Positions 1-13,449 of a stretch of DNA of 64,000 bases are shown here, piece by piece. Position 1 is the stretch's first letter. Each line of letters opens with the position of its first letter. This DNA is from Hermodice carunculata (lineage: Eukaryota; Annelida; Polychaeta; Eunicida; Amphinomidae): contig CAXHWN010002730.1 of NCBI GenBank assembly GCA_964020975.1, positions 260,501 to 324,500 on the forward strand, written 5' to 3'. The notes below the pieces were generated by a model. It did not search any database. It was given only the letters and a program-made list of their open reading frames with translations, and was not told the origin of the DNA. The translations under genes were made by a program, and so were the position numbers.

Positions 1-318
1 TCTGTTTTTATTAAAAGTTGGCTGATTTACTATTTTTCATTAATTTTATTCTCTAGTATTACAGTGACAATGTAATGTCAATGTTTTATGCTTTTGCCAG
101 GTGCAATTATTTGTCGTTCTGTATATTTTTATATATCGACCCCAAGGGGGTACCATTCTCGTTTTGGGTTGTCTGTCCGTCCAGCCGTCCACCATTTATT
201 TGTGATCACGATATTTCAAGACTATATACTAGCCTGCTAAAACACCAATTTACATCATCTGGGGCTTAACACTATTCTTGAATGATCACATGTTGGTGCC
301 CTTAACTTTATTTTTAAG

Positions 319-513
319 ATCACAGGATACACTTTTACATGGAAGTGCCGATTTCATACTCAAGGCACTCATATCAGGGACAAGGATATGGAATTCTCTG
401 ATGATGTCGCTCTTTGCATCATGACGAGTTCGACAGCTTTCGTCGGTCAGAGTTGGGCGCCAAACATTCCATTCTCATCTCAACGATGGCTGGTCCAGGA
501 CATGCTGTTCTGA
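319..513 (+). other. Open frame of 65 codons after an acceptor-like site, unknown
   Basis: After TATTTTTAAG the frame ITGYTFTWKCRFHTQGTHIR ... SSTAFVGQSWAPN ... RWLVQDMLF is open to TGA. It lacks its own ATG near the start and has no recognised domain. It may be a degraded exon or repeat. Confidence 0.2.
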
Positions 514-519
514 TAAGTC

Positions 520-1434
520 GCATTACAGGTATGAAATTATCATCAACACGACATGTCAGATACCGTACAGTATTCTGCATGCGTGCGACACCGGCTTCCT
601 GTTTCACATGGTGTTTTTAATCAATGAATGAAATATGTTTGGAATATTATATATATCAGGTGTCTCCACACACACAAGGCGAATACCTTGAGGATATTAC
701 TTGCAGTGACATCTTCAAGCGCCATGCTCCACTGTGAAAGTCGAAAACATTGAAGCAGACATTTAACCATAACCTGGAATTCACCGAGTTGTTCTTTTCC
801 TTCTGTATTTTTTTCCGGGAGGTGGGGGTGGTCGAATGTTGAAGTAGCTAATCCATGATACATGTGCCCACATTTACTAACCACATAAAACTTCTGCAGC
901 AACCATTTATCGAGTACCGGGTCAAGATTATTTTTTTACTTGATAACACGGTGGCTCAGCTCATGCAATTTGCACATAAACACATGCTCTAACTAGACAA
1001 GACTTAGCAACAAATATAATCTGTTACGAACCCAGCCTAGAAAGAAACCTGGCTTGGAAAGTGATAGAAATTATATCATAAACTGCACTTTATATATATA
1101 TAGTTAAGTCTAGGCCAGATCCTGTCAAACAGGAAAGACAAAACGTGGATGGTTTTATCAAAGGCCCCTCAATAAAAAGCAATATATTTAAATTTTATAT
1201 CAAACAATACCGCCAACAAACACCCAAAAATGATTTTGCCAGGGGATACGATTATTGGAATCCTTGGGTAAGATTTATGAATCTTCCCAATGTTTATATA
1301 CTGGTCTGCTATATTCAAATAGACCGTGTAGTACAACTTTATCATTTTCACTACATCATGATTTGGGTAAATATATGATCACCCAGCGAGTTGCTCAAAA
1401 GACAGAGCAACACCTCCGCTCCAAATAGTATGAA

Positions 1435-1513
<79 letters not shown>

Positions 1514-2430
1514 ACATGCTTATGGTCACACATAGTGACAAGATGCAGTAAAGTAATGAAGTGCGTATAACTTCATAAGTTTACATACAACCTAAACTGA
1601 AGCCATTTGAAATGTCCACCAACCATGTATGCACACCCAAATGACATCACCACAGTATCCACCAATCAGAAGCTTGCAAACCATATCATCCATACATATC
1701 TGACAATAGTTTAGTATGTGATTTCTCTATATAGATCTCAACAAAAATAAGTATATAATAGGAATATAGCATAGGTATATTTTGCGCAGGCGCTAGTGTC
1801 CTTCAGAAATTCTTGCATACCCATAAATGTGGGAAACTTAAACTGAGCTTGAACCTGAAACGTTAAAAAAAAGCAAATAACAGATAAATCTTCTCTGAGA
1901 CACAGGAACACCGCGCTTACCCTAAAGAGGAACCCTACAGATCTTTTCGGCCACGAAAGCAGTTATGGACAACATGGCAGCCGTGATGGTAAATGTGCTG
2001 CCGGCCAGTGGCCTGAAGATCCATATTCAACACCAAACCAATGCTCCTAAAACGTTTCTCCTAATCACATGTTCCTGCGTCTTTTACATTCCACTCCGTC
2101 GATGTTGCATTGAACTTCACTGAGCAGGCAACGCCTCAAACCAGCTGCACCTGAATCTTGTCAGAGGAAGTCTAGGCCTGTATGCACTAAATTCTTAGCA
2201 TGAGCGCGATAAATAGGTCTTTGATTTTTCAGGAAATCCAAATTCAGATTTAACCAAAAACTTGGCAGGCGTCACACAGGAGAGTAGCAAAACTCGTTTC
2301 AAATGCAAACCTATATTTTAAAAGGTTAAATTGTTATTCGTTGTACTCCTGCGTCAACGGAGAAAAGATAAATCCAATGCCATTTGGATGAAAAAGAACT
2401 TGAAACAATATGACCTAATTACAGTGCTGG
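520..2430. other. No gene recognised
   Basis: Apart from the CT microsatellite, no domain, long ORF or repeat partner was seen. A 53-codon frame from ATG at about 1963 has no recognised product. Confidence 0.5.
1439..1512 (+). repeat. (CT)n microsatellite
   Basis: About 70 bp of near-perfect CT dinucleotides. Confidence 0.95.
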
Positions 2431-2439
2431 TTTTCTATT

Positions 2440-2760
2440 GTATTTGTGTGTTTTCGTCAAAAACCATTTCCTGGTAGTCATTACAATATTCCGCAGTGCG
2501 ACTTCTTTACACTCCATGAGCTAACCTGTCACTGTCTGACCAATATAAACATGGAAATACTATTATCCATATTGCACAAGTTCTTCCGTAGATGTTTGAC
2601 ATAGGCTGTATAAACCCAAATAAATTAAAGGATCTTCAGCGAGTAGCTACTCAGAACATGTTTCGAAGCCCGTACCCATACATGTCTCTCTGAGTAGCAG
2701 ATCTTTGTCTGAGCGACTTATTCAGCAAAGACAACCCACATGATAATGAAAAAATATATG
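2440..2760 (+). repeat. Dispersed ~310-bp repeat, copy 1
   Basis: Shares long blocks with 62165-62440: TAGTCATTAC, ATTCCGCAGT, AAATAAATTAAAG, CCCATACATGTCTCTCTGAG and ATTCAGCAAAGACAA. Same orientation in both. No ORF. Probably a non-autonomous element of unknown class. Confidence 0.65.
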
Positions 2761-3107
2761 AACGTGTCAAATGACGCATTAGCTAAATCACGTTAAATTG
2801 TCCGTGTTATATGTTTTCTATGTGAACGTAATACAGAAATTTGTTTGTGTTGACTGTTAAATCCCCATCGTGAACTTGTTGTGCATGCTTTACAGACAAC
2901 TGGACCTACAATTTCTGTATTATGTGTCCGCCACTGCCCATCAAGACTCATGCAACAAATGACAGGGTTGTGTGTTCATCGTTGCCCATGGCACTGACGG
3001 ACCAGAGACAGGTTTCCTGGCGGGACGAATAATGCATGCCTTGAAGGAAGAGACGTCTGGGTGTCGGATAAACTGCGGGATGGATATATGTCCGTGAGCC
3101 GAATATG

Positions 3108-3462
<355 letters not shown>

Positions 3463-3515
<53 letters not shown>
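3463..3515 (+). repeat. (TA)n microsatellite
   Basis: TA run with one C interruption, starting at the TA target of the MITE. Confidence 0.93.
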
Positions 3516-3518
<3 letters not shown>

Positions 3519-6000
3519 AGTATTGCTTGCCCATGACTCATGATGCGTGGATTGTAATAATGGGATCATCAGTTATTCTTCCAACATGACAGGAATAACG
3601 AAAACGTGGCTTTAAAACCAGGACAGTTCCAGATGACATTGAATGAAACATTTCAAAAATAGAATATTATTATTATTAATTTTTTTGCTTTGGATTACGG
3701 AATCCAATCTGGTGTGTTGTATGACCATATGGGTGAGAAAAAATGCTATTTATCAATTACTCTATTCTACCCTATTCCATGCACACAGTTCTAATTTGCT
3801 ATCAAATTGTGAGAGCAGCGATCATGATTTGCCGCACCCCTTCAAGTTGATGTGCTGTACTACACTTCCCACTGATCAAGTGTAGCAAGTGCCAGTTCTG
3901 CCATGGAATCCTTTTTGCACTTTAAAGGTCTTTTTTATGCCATCCAAGCATTGAAAATGGGAAATTTAAACAAAAAAGTTCGTTCAAAAGGTACGCTCGT
4001 TTGAAAGCACAGATTGATTCCCGGTTTGCTTTTGGTACCAAACGGCAGAAGCATTCGTGGAGTGCCACGGTCATGTGGTAATCAATGTTCCATATGAAAT
4101 AGGGCCCTAAACAGTGCCGATTGATCCCGCCGCTCACAAATTTTGAGTTATTTTCTATTTTTAAGAGTTGTTGTTTAATAACTGATAGAATGAACGCTTT
4201 TATTTTTGTTTATTCTGGAAACATCTCACTAAAGCTTAGTATTAATTGGCTCCTTGGGCCAATACCTTTAAAGTTCGCACATAATAAGTTAACAGCAATA
4301 GGCTATATCTGGGTTAGTTCTAAATTCGAATAAAGGTGGTGCTGCCCATCCTGTTCATGGTTGACCACCCACATCTTGGGTTCACTTTCCATGACCGTCA
4401 CTTTTTCTCCATATGTTAACATGGGGAATTAGCAGATGTAAATTTAACCTCTCTATATGTTTCCAAATAAGCATTTAACTTTCATTTTATCACACCTGGG
4501 TGTGTTTGAAAAATGATAATGTGTACTTAAGGTAGATTAGAAGATGTTCATTCCAAAATTCGTCCTCATATGCAGGATGAAACTGCCAGGTTCACTGTAA
4601 TGTAATGGGCTTTGCTGACCCACCTGTCCTCAAATGGCATGGGTTCCTAGGTGATACATACATGCATCATGCGAACAAAAGTCTGTATGTCAAAAAATCA
4701 AACTAACCCAGATCACCCCTATTGCTGATTCGAGCCTTGCACACTCAATTTTTAACTATCTACCAGAACCATATTATAACTTGTGTGGTAACATGGCTCA
4801 TGCAATGATTGCTCCCAAGTGTATTCTCGACTCGTATCACCAAAGCCTTGTACGGTGGGGATCCTTGGAGCATTTCCCGGTCCTTTTCATGTATACTGAA
4901 CAAAAAGTTAAGCCCCCCCGCACACTTAAGGAGGGTTATTAACTGTTTTTTACAGTATACAATAAGAGAATAATTGCTGATGAACTCCATCACACATAAC
5001 TATTTAAATTCCTACGGATGCTCAGATCGTACCTATTGCTATACAAAGACTAACACAACGGCTGTTGTCTAATTTGTTCTGCAGCCAATGTACTAATTCC
5101 TGGTATTTGCGAGGGCATGTGCGTGAACGTACTTCTATTACTTTGCAGTGAGGTTCCTTGTAGTAAGGGTGAATCCAAGGGAAAGACCCCTATCTTGGGG
5201 CGCACTTTTCACTCTCAAGGACCCCGTTTTCAACCCATCGCTCCAAAGGCCCCGTTTTGATGGTCGCTCTCAAAGACCCTCATATTTTGTAATCCATCTC
5301 AATTACGGTTATTGATCCCTTTTTGTATGATTTATGGGTTATCTTTGAGCTGCGTATATCAATGTCTTTTCATTTCATATATGATAAGGACAGAGCAACG
5401 GTTGATTGACCCCGACCCACTTCACTGATGCGTGGTGCAGGTGGGGCAATACCTTTTCATTTCAGATATATTAAAACTCTATCAATAGCAAATTGATCCC
5501 ATCACATGAAACTATGTCATCTCTTACGGGTGACTATTATATTGCCTCCGGGACACAAAAACTGATACACGACTACTAAAAGCACTGAAATGTGAATATT
5601 TCGGTGTTGTATTTTTGGCCGAATGAATTCCTGGATTGTGCCAAGTTTGTGCAAGTTGCGTGGTGAAAAAACCTTTGCCTTAGATCATGTATTGCTTTGG
5701 CTGAAGCCACGGCACAAAAAATTTGATGTACTAGTCACAATTTAAGATTTTTCTGAATATTACGATATCGAATCACCATCCTTGTTCATAAACGCCCATA
5801 TTACCAAAAAAAAAAAAAAAAAAACATTGAAAGATTTAAGCAAACGGTACAAAACAAATACTGAAGGGCCTAATGTAAAGATGGGGAATAATATCCACAT
5901 ATTTTTTTAAAATGAGCCAAAAAATAAATGTATTTACGATGTCTATTGACTTGTAACAATCGTGATTTTAACTCAACAGTGAAGTATTGAATTATCTGTG
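3516..6000. other. No gene recognised
   Basis: Only short frames and the 27-bp tandem repeat near 5.2 kb; an A run lies near 5806-5824. Confidence 0.5.
5195..5290 (+). repeat. Short tandem repeat, three ~27-bp units
   Basis: CACTCTCAAGGACCCCGTTTT, TCGCTCCAAAGGCCCCGTTTT and TCGCTCTCAAAGACCCTCAT follow each other with a ~27-bp period. Confidence 0.5.
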
Positions 6001-6014
6001 AAGGATAGAGCATA

Positions 6015-6263
<249 letters not shown>

Positions 6264-7004
6264 AGTTTTCCATAACTACATGTAATCCATGATACGCGAA
6301 GTAAAATAACCCGTCCTCTTGCTGTTGTATTTACATCTTCCAGTGTCTGTATAACTTTATTCTTTTAAACTTGCGTGTATTATACTGTGTTAGTCTAAAC
6401 ACATTAAACAATTGTTGCTGTGTCAAATAAGAGCATTTCACATCTGTAGAAAAAAGTTTTACGCTCACCAGCAAAGCAACCTCTTTGTGTGAGTGAAAGG
6501 TATCATCTGTTGTTACCTAAAGGTACCACATTTTCTATGATCTTAAACGATACGAGATACACTAAAAACTTGTTGACATCCAGGTTTAGGATTTCGGCCG
6601 ATTTTGACAGATGTACATTCTATCTATCGACTGGTGATACTTCTCTATTCATACTAGAAGACAATAGCACCCGTCAATCATACAAGTTGTGCACCACGTG
6701 ATGGCCGTCAGCGAACAGTCACTAATAATAACTTCATTTAAACCCCGATATCAAGAAAATACATACAAGTAAACTACATAAAAATTCATACACATATACA
6801 GAAGAAATATAAACCCATATACGATCTCAAATCAAATTTACACATGCATTATTATAAACCCATTTAAACTCAAAACAAATTACACACAAAAAAAGGATTA
6901 GAGTAAAGAATTCGATGGAGCACCAACGGACCCCGCTGCCTACCCGAACTAAAAAGCTCGAGTGAGCTTCAAAGCCAATCGCATCTCCGGTGAACCCCTG
7001 TTAT

Positions 7005-9420
7005 TAAAATGTGGGCCTAACAACTGAATTAGTTAAAAACAGATTCAGTGGTCATAAGACTAAAATTAAAAATCACAAATTAAACACTTTTTTGTTTAAC
7101 CATTTCAATTCTGAGGAACATTCGCATTTAGATTGCCGGATACAAATTATTGATAACATGGACCCAAATTTGTTGGACCAAGATCGTTATGATAACACAA
7201 GAAAATAATTACAAATGGAAGTTTTTGAGATCAAAACACTTAATTTAGCTTTTCAGTTCGGACTCAACGACAGAATATTAGGCTTCAGTGATGTTAGGAA
7301 TTTGGACTTTGCAACTCTTGATAGCAGTCACACATCTTTTCATAATAATGAGGCTGGTATTCAAAGAAGATGAAATCACGGACAAAAAAAAATCACAGAA
7401 AAACAGGAAATTTAGCAATGCGGATTTAAAAGACCCTGTTCAAAATTTACTACAGACTTTCTCTAATGGCATTGATCAATTACAGATATATCTTAAATTA
7501 CTAACATTTCCAAGTACAATCAGAATCAATGACTATTGGGGTCTTACTTGTTCTGAACACACATTTCCGAAAAATGTTTGTGAAATTGTTTATGCTTACA
7601 TAGCAACTATTCGGAAACCAGATTCTTATGAGAAAAAAAATGGATATAATGCTTAGCAGCACTCCTTTCAAACATTATTGGTTTACTGAACAATCAGTGC
7701 CTTTTCAACTTGAAATTTAATCGTTACTTGATTCCTAAGGAATGCAAAATAAAAGATCCCCCCATTATGTCCCTCAAAATATGGCAACAATATTGGACAA
7801 AGTATCATGACTTACAAGAAAGTTCCGGCTTCAATTACTTTTGGAGATACCGTAGCAAATCAAAGTTGTGACTGTATGTCTAACAGTAAACATTTTAATT
7901 TTGTTGATTCCTACTACAAACATGTTTTTACAGTTTATTTGGATGTAATATGTTTTTACATGTTATTTGGATGTAATAGAAAATGCAACTTTAAAGAATT
8001 GATGGAAAAAAGGTGCAAAATTTCGTATATCTCCTAAGTTGAACATTGACAGCATTTTCCAAGATACCTATAATGCATTTGATTCCTACTATATGAAATG
8101 GGCAAAGAAAGAAAAAAAACGGAATGCCAGATATTTGAAGGATGGCTATCAAACTTGAAAGGAGTCTTTAAAAATAGATCTTATCGTTGCAAATCCGACA
8201 TTAGGAATTTCAATACGGTTAATTTAAAACAGCATTAAGTTTCAAAAGCAGTCAAAGAACTACAAGAAAGATTTGTAATCACTAACATTGATAAGTTAGG
8301 TGAAAAGTCTGGGATCGTCTGCAAAAATATTATCCGGATGTTTGAAAAATGAATTTGGTATAAACAATATTTCAGACATAAGAAGAAATGACGTAAATTA
8401 ATTACACAAACAATCCATTGACAATTTGATAGATACACATAAAGATGAGATAGAAAGGAATTTTAATATCAAAATATCTGAAGAGAATTCCTTTATTCCA
8501 CTTTGGTTCTGGATACCCAAATTACATAAAAACCCTTTTAAATCTAGATTCATAAATGGTGCTTTAAAATATACAACAAAGCAATTATCAAAGGAAGAAA
8601 CATTGTGTTTGACTGCAATTAGGAATCATTACCGTTAGTACTGTAATGAAATTCTAGAAACTATGAAATTAATTGTTTTGGCAGTATTAGCAATTCTTTC
8701 GAGTTTGTATCTAAAATCAAAGATTTAAAAGGCAAAAATATCAAATGTTTTTATTTTTCTTTACTGTACACAAATCTACCCATAGATGAAGTCAAAATTT
8801 TTCTTTTTTCTTTCAGAATTGATAAGCAAAGTGTTTAAACATAATGGTAAAGCATACATAAATTTTATTTCATATACAAAGACAGCATATTGTTCGCACA
8901 ATAAATATTAAAAAAAGGGGCAACGTTAAAACTTACACTGTTGAAAAATCGATAGATGCTGTAAAATTTCTTTTGGATTATACTTTTGTTCAATGCGGAC
9001 CACTGGTTTATCAACAAGTAAAAGGCATTCCAATGGGTAGGAACTGCGCCCCATTAATTGCAGATTTGTATTAAACCTGGTTTGAATTTAAGTATATGGA
9101 TATTTTGAAGAGAAGTACTTTCAAATGGCAGCACAATTATCAAACAACGCAAAATGTATTGATGAAATTGCTAGTGTAGATGTACAAAATATCAGTGAAA
9201 TTGCTAAAGAAATTTACAACAATTAAAAAATTCAGGTGGTTTCAAAGATGTGTTTCTGCATTTGGATATTCGGGTCATTAATGACAGCTTTTGTATAAAA
9301 GTCTATCACAAAAAGATGAGTTTAACTTTGAAGTAGTTAACTATCCTTTCCTTGACAGTAATATTTCGGAAACTATTAGATATAAAATATTTTTGTCACA
9401 ATTTTGAGATTTGGTGATAT
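7005..9420 (+). mobile_element. Broken Penelope-like element with GIY-YIG before RT (Naiad-like)
   Basis: Plus-strand frames show a GIY-YIG-like segment first (VGLTTELVKNRFSGHKTKI, FLFNHFNSEEH; 7011-7208), then FGLNDRILGFSD (about 7255). RT motifs follow: WIPKLHKNPFKSRFI (about 8500-8560), LLYTNLPIDEVK (about 8760-8800), KGIPMGRNCAPLIADLY (about 9020-9075), and a C-terminal pattern DEFNFEVVNYPFLDSNIS (about 9315-9370). In most Penelope-like elements the GIY-YIG endonuclease is C-terminal; an N-terminal position is the described hallmark of the Naiad clade. The copy is an old fossil with many breaks and a truncated 5' end. Confidence 0.62.
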
Positions 9421-9539
9421 TTGTTCTAAATTTTAAGTCTTTGCATCTAAAGACCAAATTCATTTACAATAAACTTGAGTCAACAGTATTCACACATGTA
9501 CTTTTGATCAGTTATTTCTACAAATTTTGATGTAAATAT

Positions 9540-10165
9540 TCAGAGATGGTTACAAATTTGGTTTCTTAAAGATTTCAGACTTGTCTGTTTCGCTACATAA
9601 TTTTATCTTTTGGCATCATTCTGTTTTAATATTCACCTTCTACAAATTTTAGGCTAGCTTGGTTTCTGCTAGGTCAAACCCCCAGGGGCTATTGGTACAA
9701 AATAGCCGCCTGTAACAGTTACAAGCTTGCCTAATTGAATTTGATATCTGGTTAAGAATTATTATATTTTGATTGCATTTTTTTCTTGACTTAAATATTA
9801 ATGACTTTCATTCTTTTCTGACTTGCCCTACTAATATTGCTGTTAATATCCAAAGATTATTAGAAAGTTTGGCTGCAATAATTTTAAGAGAATTTAGTCT
9901 TGCCTGTTTTGCTACTTAATTTTATGTTTTGGCATGATTCTGTTTTCATTTTCACTTTCAGACATTTTAGGTCCACATGTTTTCTGTCAGGTAAAACCGC
10001 CCATGGGCTATCGGTATAAAGCAGTGGCCGACGACATTTACAAGTTTGCCTAATTGTACTTAAAATCATGTTAAATAAAAATTATGTTTTGATAACATGT
10101 TTGGCCATAAATACTGATGACTTTCATACTTTTCTGACATGCCTAAATGCACATTTACTCAACAT
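9540..10165 (+). repeat. Direct tandem repeat, two ~319-bp units
   Basis: Shared blocks recur about 319 bp apart: CTGTTTCGCTACATAATTTTAT / CTGTTTTGCTACTTAATTTTAT, GGCATCATTCTGTTTT / GGCATGATTCTGTTTT, and GCCTAATTG at 9729 and 10048. By eye the units are roughly 70-75 percent alike. They follow the Penelope-like RT and may be part of its 3' region or an unrelated short satellite. Confidence 0.6.
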
Positions 10166-10695
10166 TACAAATTACTCAAAATTGACAATATTTTGTCTAA
10201 TGTCACAACTCTGACATATTAAGTTGAAACAATGATTCAGGGTTGGCAGTGACATACAGCTTATTTGTTTGGAGAATTTCAAAGTGAGTAGTAGGTATCA
10301 TCATGTGGTTTGTTTTACATTTCTGATGCAGGATGTCAATTGTTGCAGTGCTTGTTAGGCTTTCCCTTGGTTTGTACAGTAGGCCTCGCTGCAACTGTTT
10401 ATTTAACAATACCTGGGAATAAATTTGATGCCCCAGTTTGTTTCTACTACAGTTATATACTGGCAGGTGGCTTAACTAGGATAAGCTATCCAGCTTGAAA
10501 TGGTACATACTGCTTCAGGGGTAAGTCAAATTGTCTTATCTGAACATGTACTATACAAATTTAGTAATTATGTTTGTTTGACAGGTTGTTTTCTTTCATA
10601 ATAAAGCTCTGCATTTATACGCAAAACTTTACGTATTTAGCTTATTCGTCATTTGCCACGTTCATATTTATTTCATATTATATCATTATAATGTG

Positions 10696-10752
10696 GGTTG
10701 TCTTTGCTGAATATTTAGCTTAGACAAGGAGCCGCTACTCAGAGAGACATGC
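10696..10752 (-). repeat. Dispersed repeat, inverted partial copy 3
   Basis: The sequence is the reverse complement of the last 57 bp of the repeat at 62.4 kb and 2.7 kb: TTGTCTTTGCTGAATATTTA through CTCAGAGAGACATG. It borders the GC-rich foldback at 10.78-10.96 kb. Confidence 0.65.
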
Positions 10753-10769
10753 ACTGCTAACACTGTTCT

Positions 10770-10965
10770 GCGGTGGATGGCACATTTGTGCCGCAAACTG
10801 CAGCATTTGGTGGCATACTGCGGCAAGACCACAGTTCGCTGCCGACCGCAGTTCGCTGCCAACCGCCGCCAATTATCTGCAGCTAACACCTGGCCTGATA
10901 GGGAAGTGCGGTACTCTGCGGCAAGGCCGCTGATTGCCGCCAAATGCTGCAGTCTCGCAGAAGTA
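10770..10965. repeat. GC-rich foldback (imperfect inverted repeat)
   Basis: ACTGCAGCATTTGGTGGC (about 10799-10816) pairs with GCCGCCAAATGCTGCAGT (about 10936-10953). Further CTGCGGCAAG / CTTGCCGCAG complementarity lies inside the arms. The local GC content and CpG/CNG words stand out from the AT-rich surroundings. Not coding. Confidence 0.6.
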
Positions 10966-10999
10966 GGCCCAAACTGTTTATAGTGCCCAGACAGCATCT

Positions 11000-13300
11000 C
11001 TTATGGGCAAACATCCATGATACACAGTATTGGAAGCTATTTGGAGAATGGATATCATTCTTTATATAACATATTCATAGCTGCCAACATCCCCAAATCC
11101 AAAAAGAGGGTACTGTTTTAAATTAATGGGTGAAATTTTTAAATTTACATAGTAGACAATAGAAAATACTTGATTTTCTTGGAAGATGATCAAGCTATGG
11201 TAAAAATATTTGTCAAGTTAAAAGGAAACTTAAAAGTTTGAAATTAAAACAGTTTGAAAATCCCACCTAAAACTTGGCAGGTATGCATATCTCATACCAT
11301 GCACTTCAATAACTGCCTGGATTATAAGTTGCAAATCAGTCTTCAAGGCACCCTAGTAGTTTTCCATTCAATTACTACGTATATTGATTATGGCAATATT
11401 CTGTGAAAAGTAGCAAATTATAGTCCAAGAGTAATGAATGTGCATATGAATGAAGCAAATTAAAGGCCAAGAGTATTGAATATGCATGTAACCATTTGGC
11501 CACAAACAAATAAAAAATGAGTACATCAAGTATAATTTTTTTTTCATGCAAATGTCTAGGTATTTACAATTAAATACCACATATAATAATTCCAGTATCA
11601 CGTCACATTATCTACATATACCCATACATACCATACCTTACTTTAGCTACTGCAGACAGTCCAAGTAATACTCTACCCGACCTACTCACTAAATCCAAAG
11701 ATGAAATCCTATTGATACTCAAAGTCATACCTCAAGTATATGCTAGTCATAAGCTCCCCAATTCTATTGTGGGAAAACACCTGACATACTAAGTCCTCAC
11801 ATAGACTGTATTAAAGTCTACTGCTGTTCTGTGTGGCTGTTCTGATTTTAATATTGATTAAGTAGATATCTTTCAGCAAGGCTTTGATGGCGGTTACTTC
11901 ATTTTCATTGATGTTATTGTCCTGTAAAATAGGTTTGTGAATGATCGTGTTCATGTGAATGATATCTGTTTAAAACTGTTCCCCTGGCTTTCTCATACGT
12001 ATGTGCTCCCCAGTTTCTTTTGTTTCTTTTTTGGTACCTAACTTGAAATTGTCTTTTAGTAAGGGCATGGGTGACTGGAGCCAGGTCAAGCTGAGACCTG
12101 CTGATTCCTACCACTACAACACTATCTACTGAGAAAGTAATTGGGGGATCTGTTGTCGTCTTGTAGCTGACTTCTGCCATATTTTGCTTCCTGAAATTTT
12201 AAAAGAAATAACTATAATGAAGTGAATGAATTTCACTGTCCATAGAAAAAAAACATAAGGAATAGTACAAAATGTGTACAAATCTCAACCACCATACCAC
12301 ATTGGTAAAGTTACTTGGAACATACAGCAGATCCTTAATGGTGTTACAGAGCTGATTATGAATTCAGTAGCATGCACTTTACATGTGAACAACTGTATCA
12401 CAAAAGCTAATTCCCTGCCTGACCATCAATAAATTAATTGGGAAGCACAAAGTCTCATCAGAGCATTCAATGCAACCATAGGAGTTTTGGTGTTTGTTAA
12501 CCTTGCAGTCTGCATAATGAACTCATTTTTCACAAACATTATGACAAATGACATTTTAAAGCGTTTGTACTCAAACATTGAAATCTTACCATTAAAAATG
12601 TTGTCTTCAGTTTTAAACATTTTGCTAACTTTCACCCTTGTTCTAGGTTAATGTAAATGTCTACATACTCACACAGAATGATACAACCACTCTTGAAATT
12701 TTCAACTTCTTAGTCTTAGCTTTTTTCAAATGGAAGCCAAACTGGTTTAAGGAAGTACACTTTTGTTTCGTTACCAGTAATTCAAGGCCACATCTTGCAA
12801 GTCTCTATGTCAGTCTCTATGGCTATATCTATGGCTCAGAATTTTAAGTTAGCCGATTCATATCTTGACACCCTATTAGCATGCATTTACAGCTGACAGA
12901 TCCAGCTCCATACAGTATGACACAATCCAGCTATGGGCCCCTATCGGGGTTTAAAGAGGTGTTACCTTTTACATGCTGCCTACTGACCTTGTTGTGGTTA
13001 TAGGTACTGAAATGGTTCAATTAGTTTGTCGGCTTTCCTTAATTCTCTAAGGCTAAGCACACTGGACAGCATGTAATCATTCATTCAAAGGCTACAAGGC
13101 AAATAAAAATCCGGCTGATGATATTACAAAGAGAAGAGCTGTACAAGTTTACACTGAACTTATTTATTTTCATTTTTATTTTCTTTTTTTTTCACAGATC
13201 AAAAGTCAGATATATAATTGCTCAAAACACTGTTATTTCAAAACAGCACTTTCGAACTATCTTCTATTTCCTTTAGCTATGTCACCCCTTCAAATATGCC
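11000..13300. other. No recognised gene apart from one candidate exon
   Basis: Holds the hypothetical exon at 11914-12190; the remaining AT-rich sequence shows nothing I can assign. Confidence 0.45.
11914..12190 (-). CDS. Hypothetical exon, 88 codons, unknown product
   Basis: An open frame begins at ATG (12180) ten bases after a good acceptor (TTTAAAATTTCAG). It reads MAEVSYKTTTDPPITFSV, then VVVVGISRSQLDLAPVTHAL and a basic stretch VRYQKRNKRNW. Codon use looks protein-like in the first 50 codons. No domain, paralog or partner exon was recognised. It could be a real small exon, a decayed transposon ORF or chance. A donor may lie at TTTCAA|GTTAGG, before the basic tail. Confidence 0.25.
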
Positions 13301-13309
13301 AAATACTAC

Positions 13310-13310
<1 letters not shown>

Positions 13311-13352
<42 letters not shown>
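13311..13352 (+). repeat. A homopolymer, 42 bp
   Basis: Uninterrupted A run; may be a retroposon tail, but no source element was identified upstream. Confidence 0.9.
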
Positions 13353-13354
<2 letters not shown>

Positions 13355-13449
13355 AGCTTTAAGTAACAAATTAGTCTATGTCTTTCATGACATCTACAAT
13401 CTAAAACATGTTTGGTGGTGTAAGATAACTGGATGTTACCCTAAATCAT

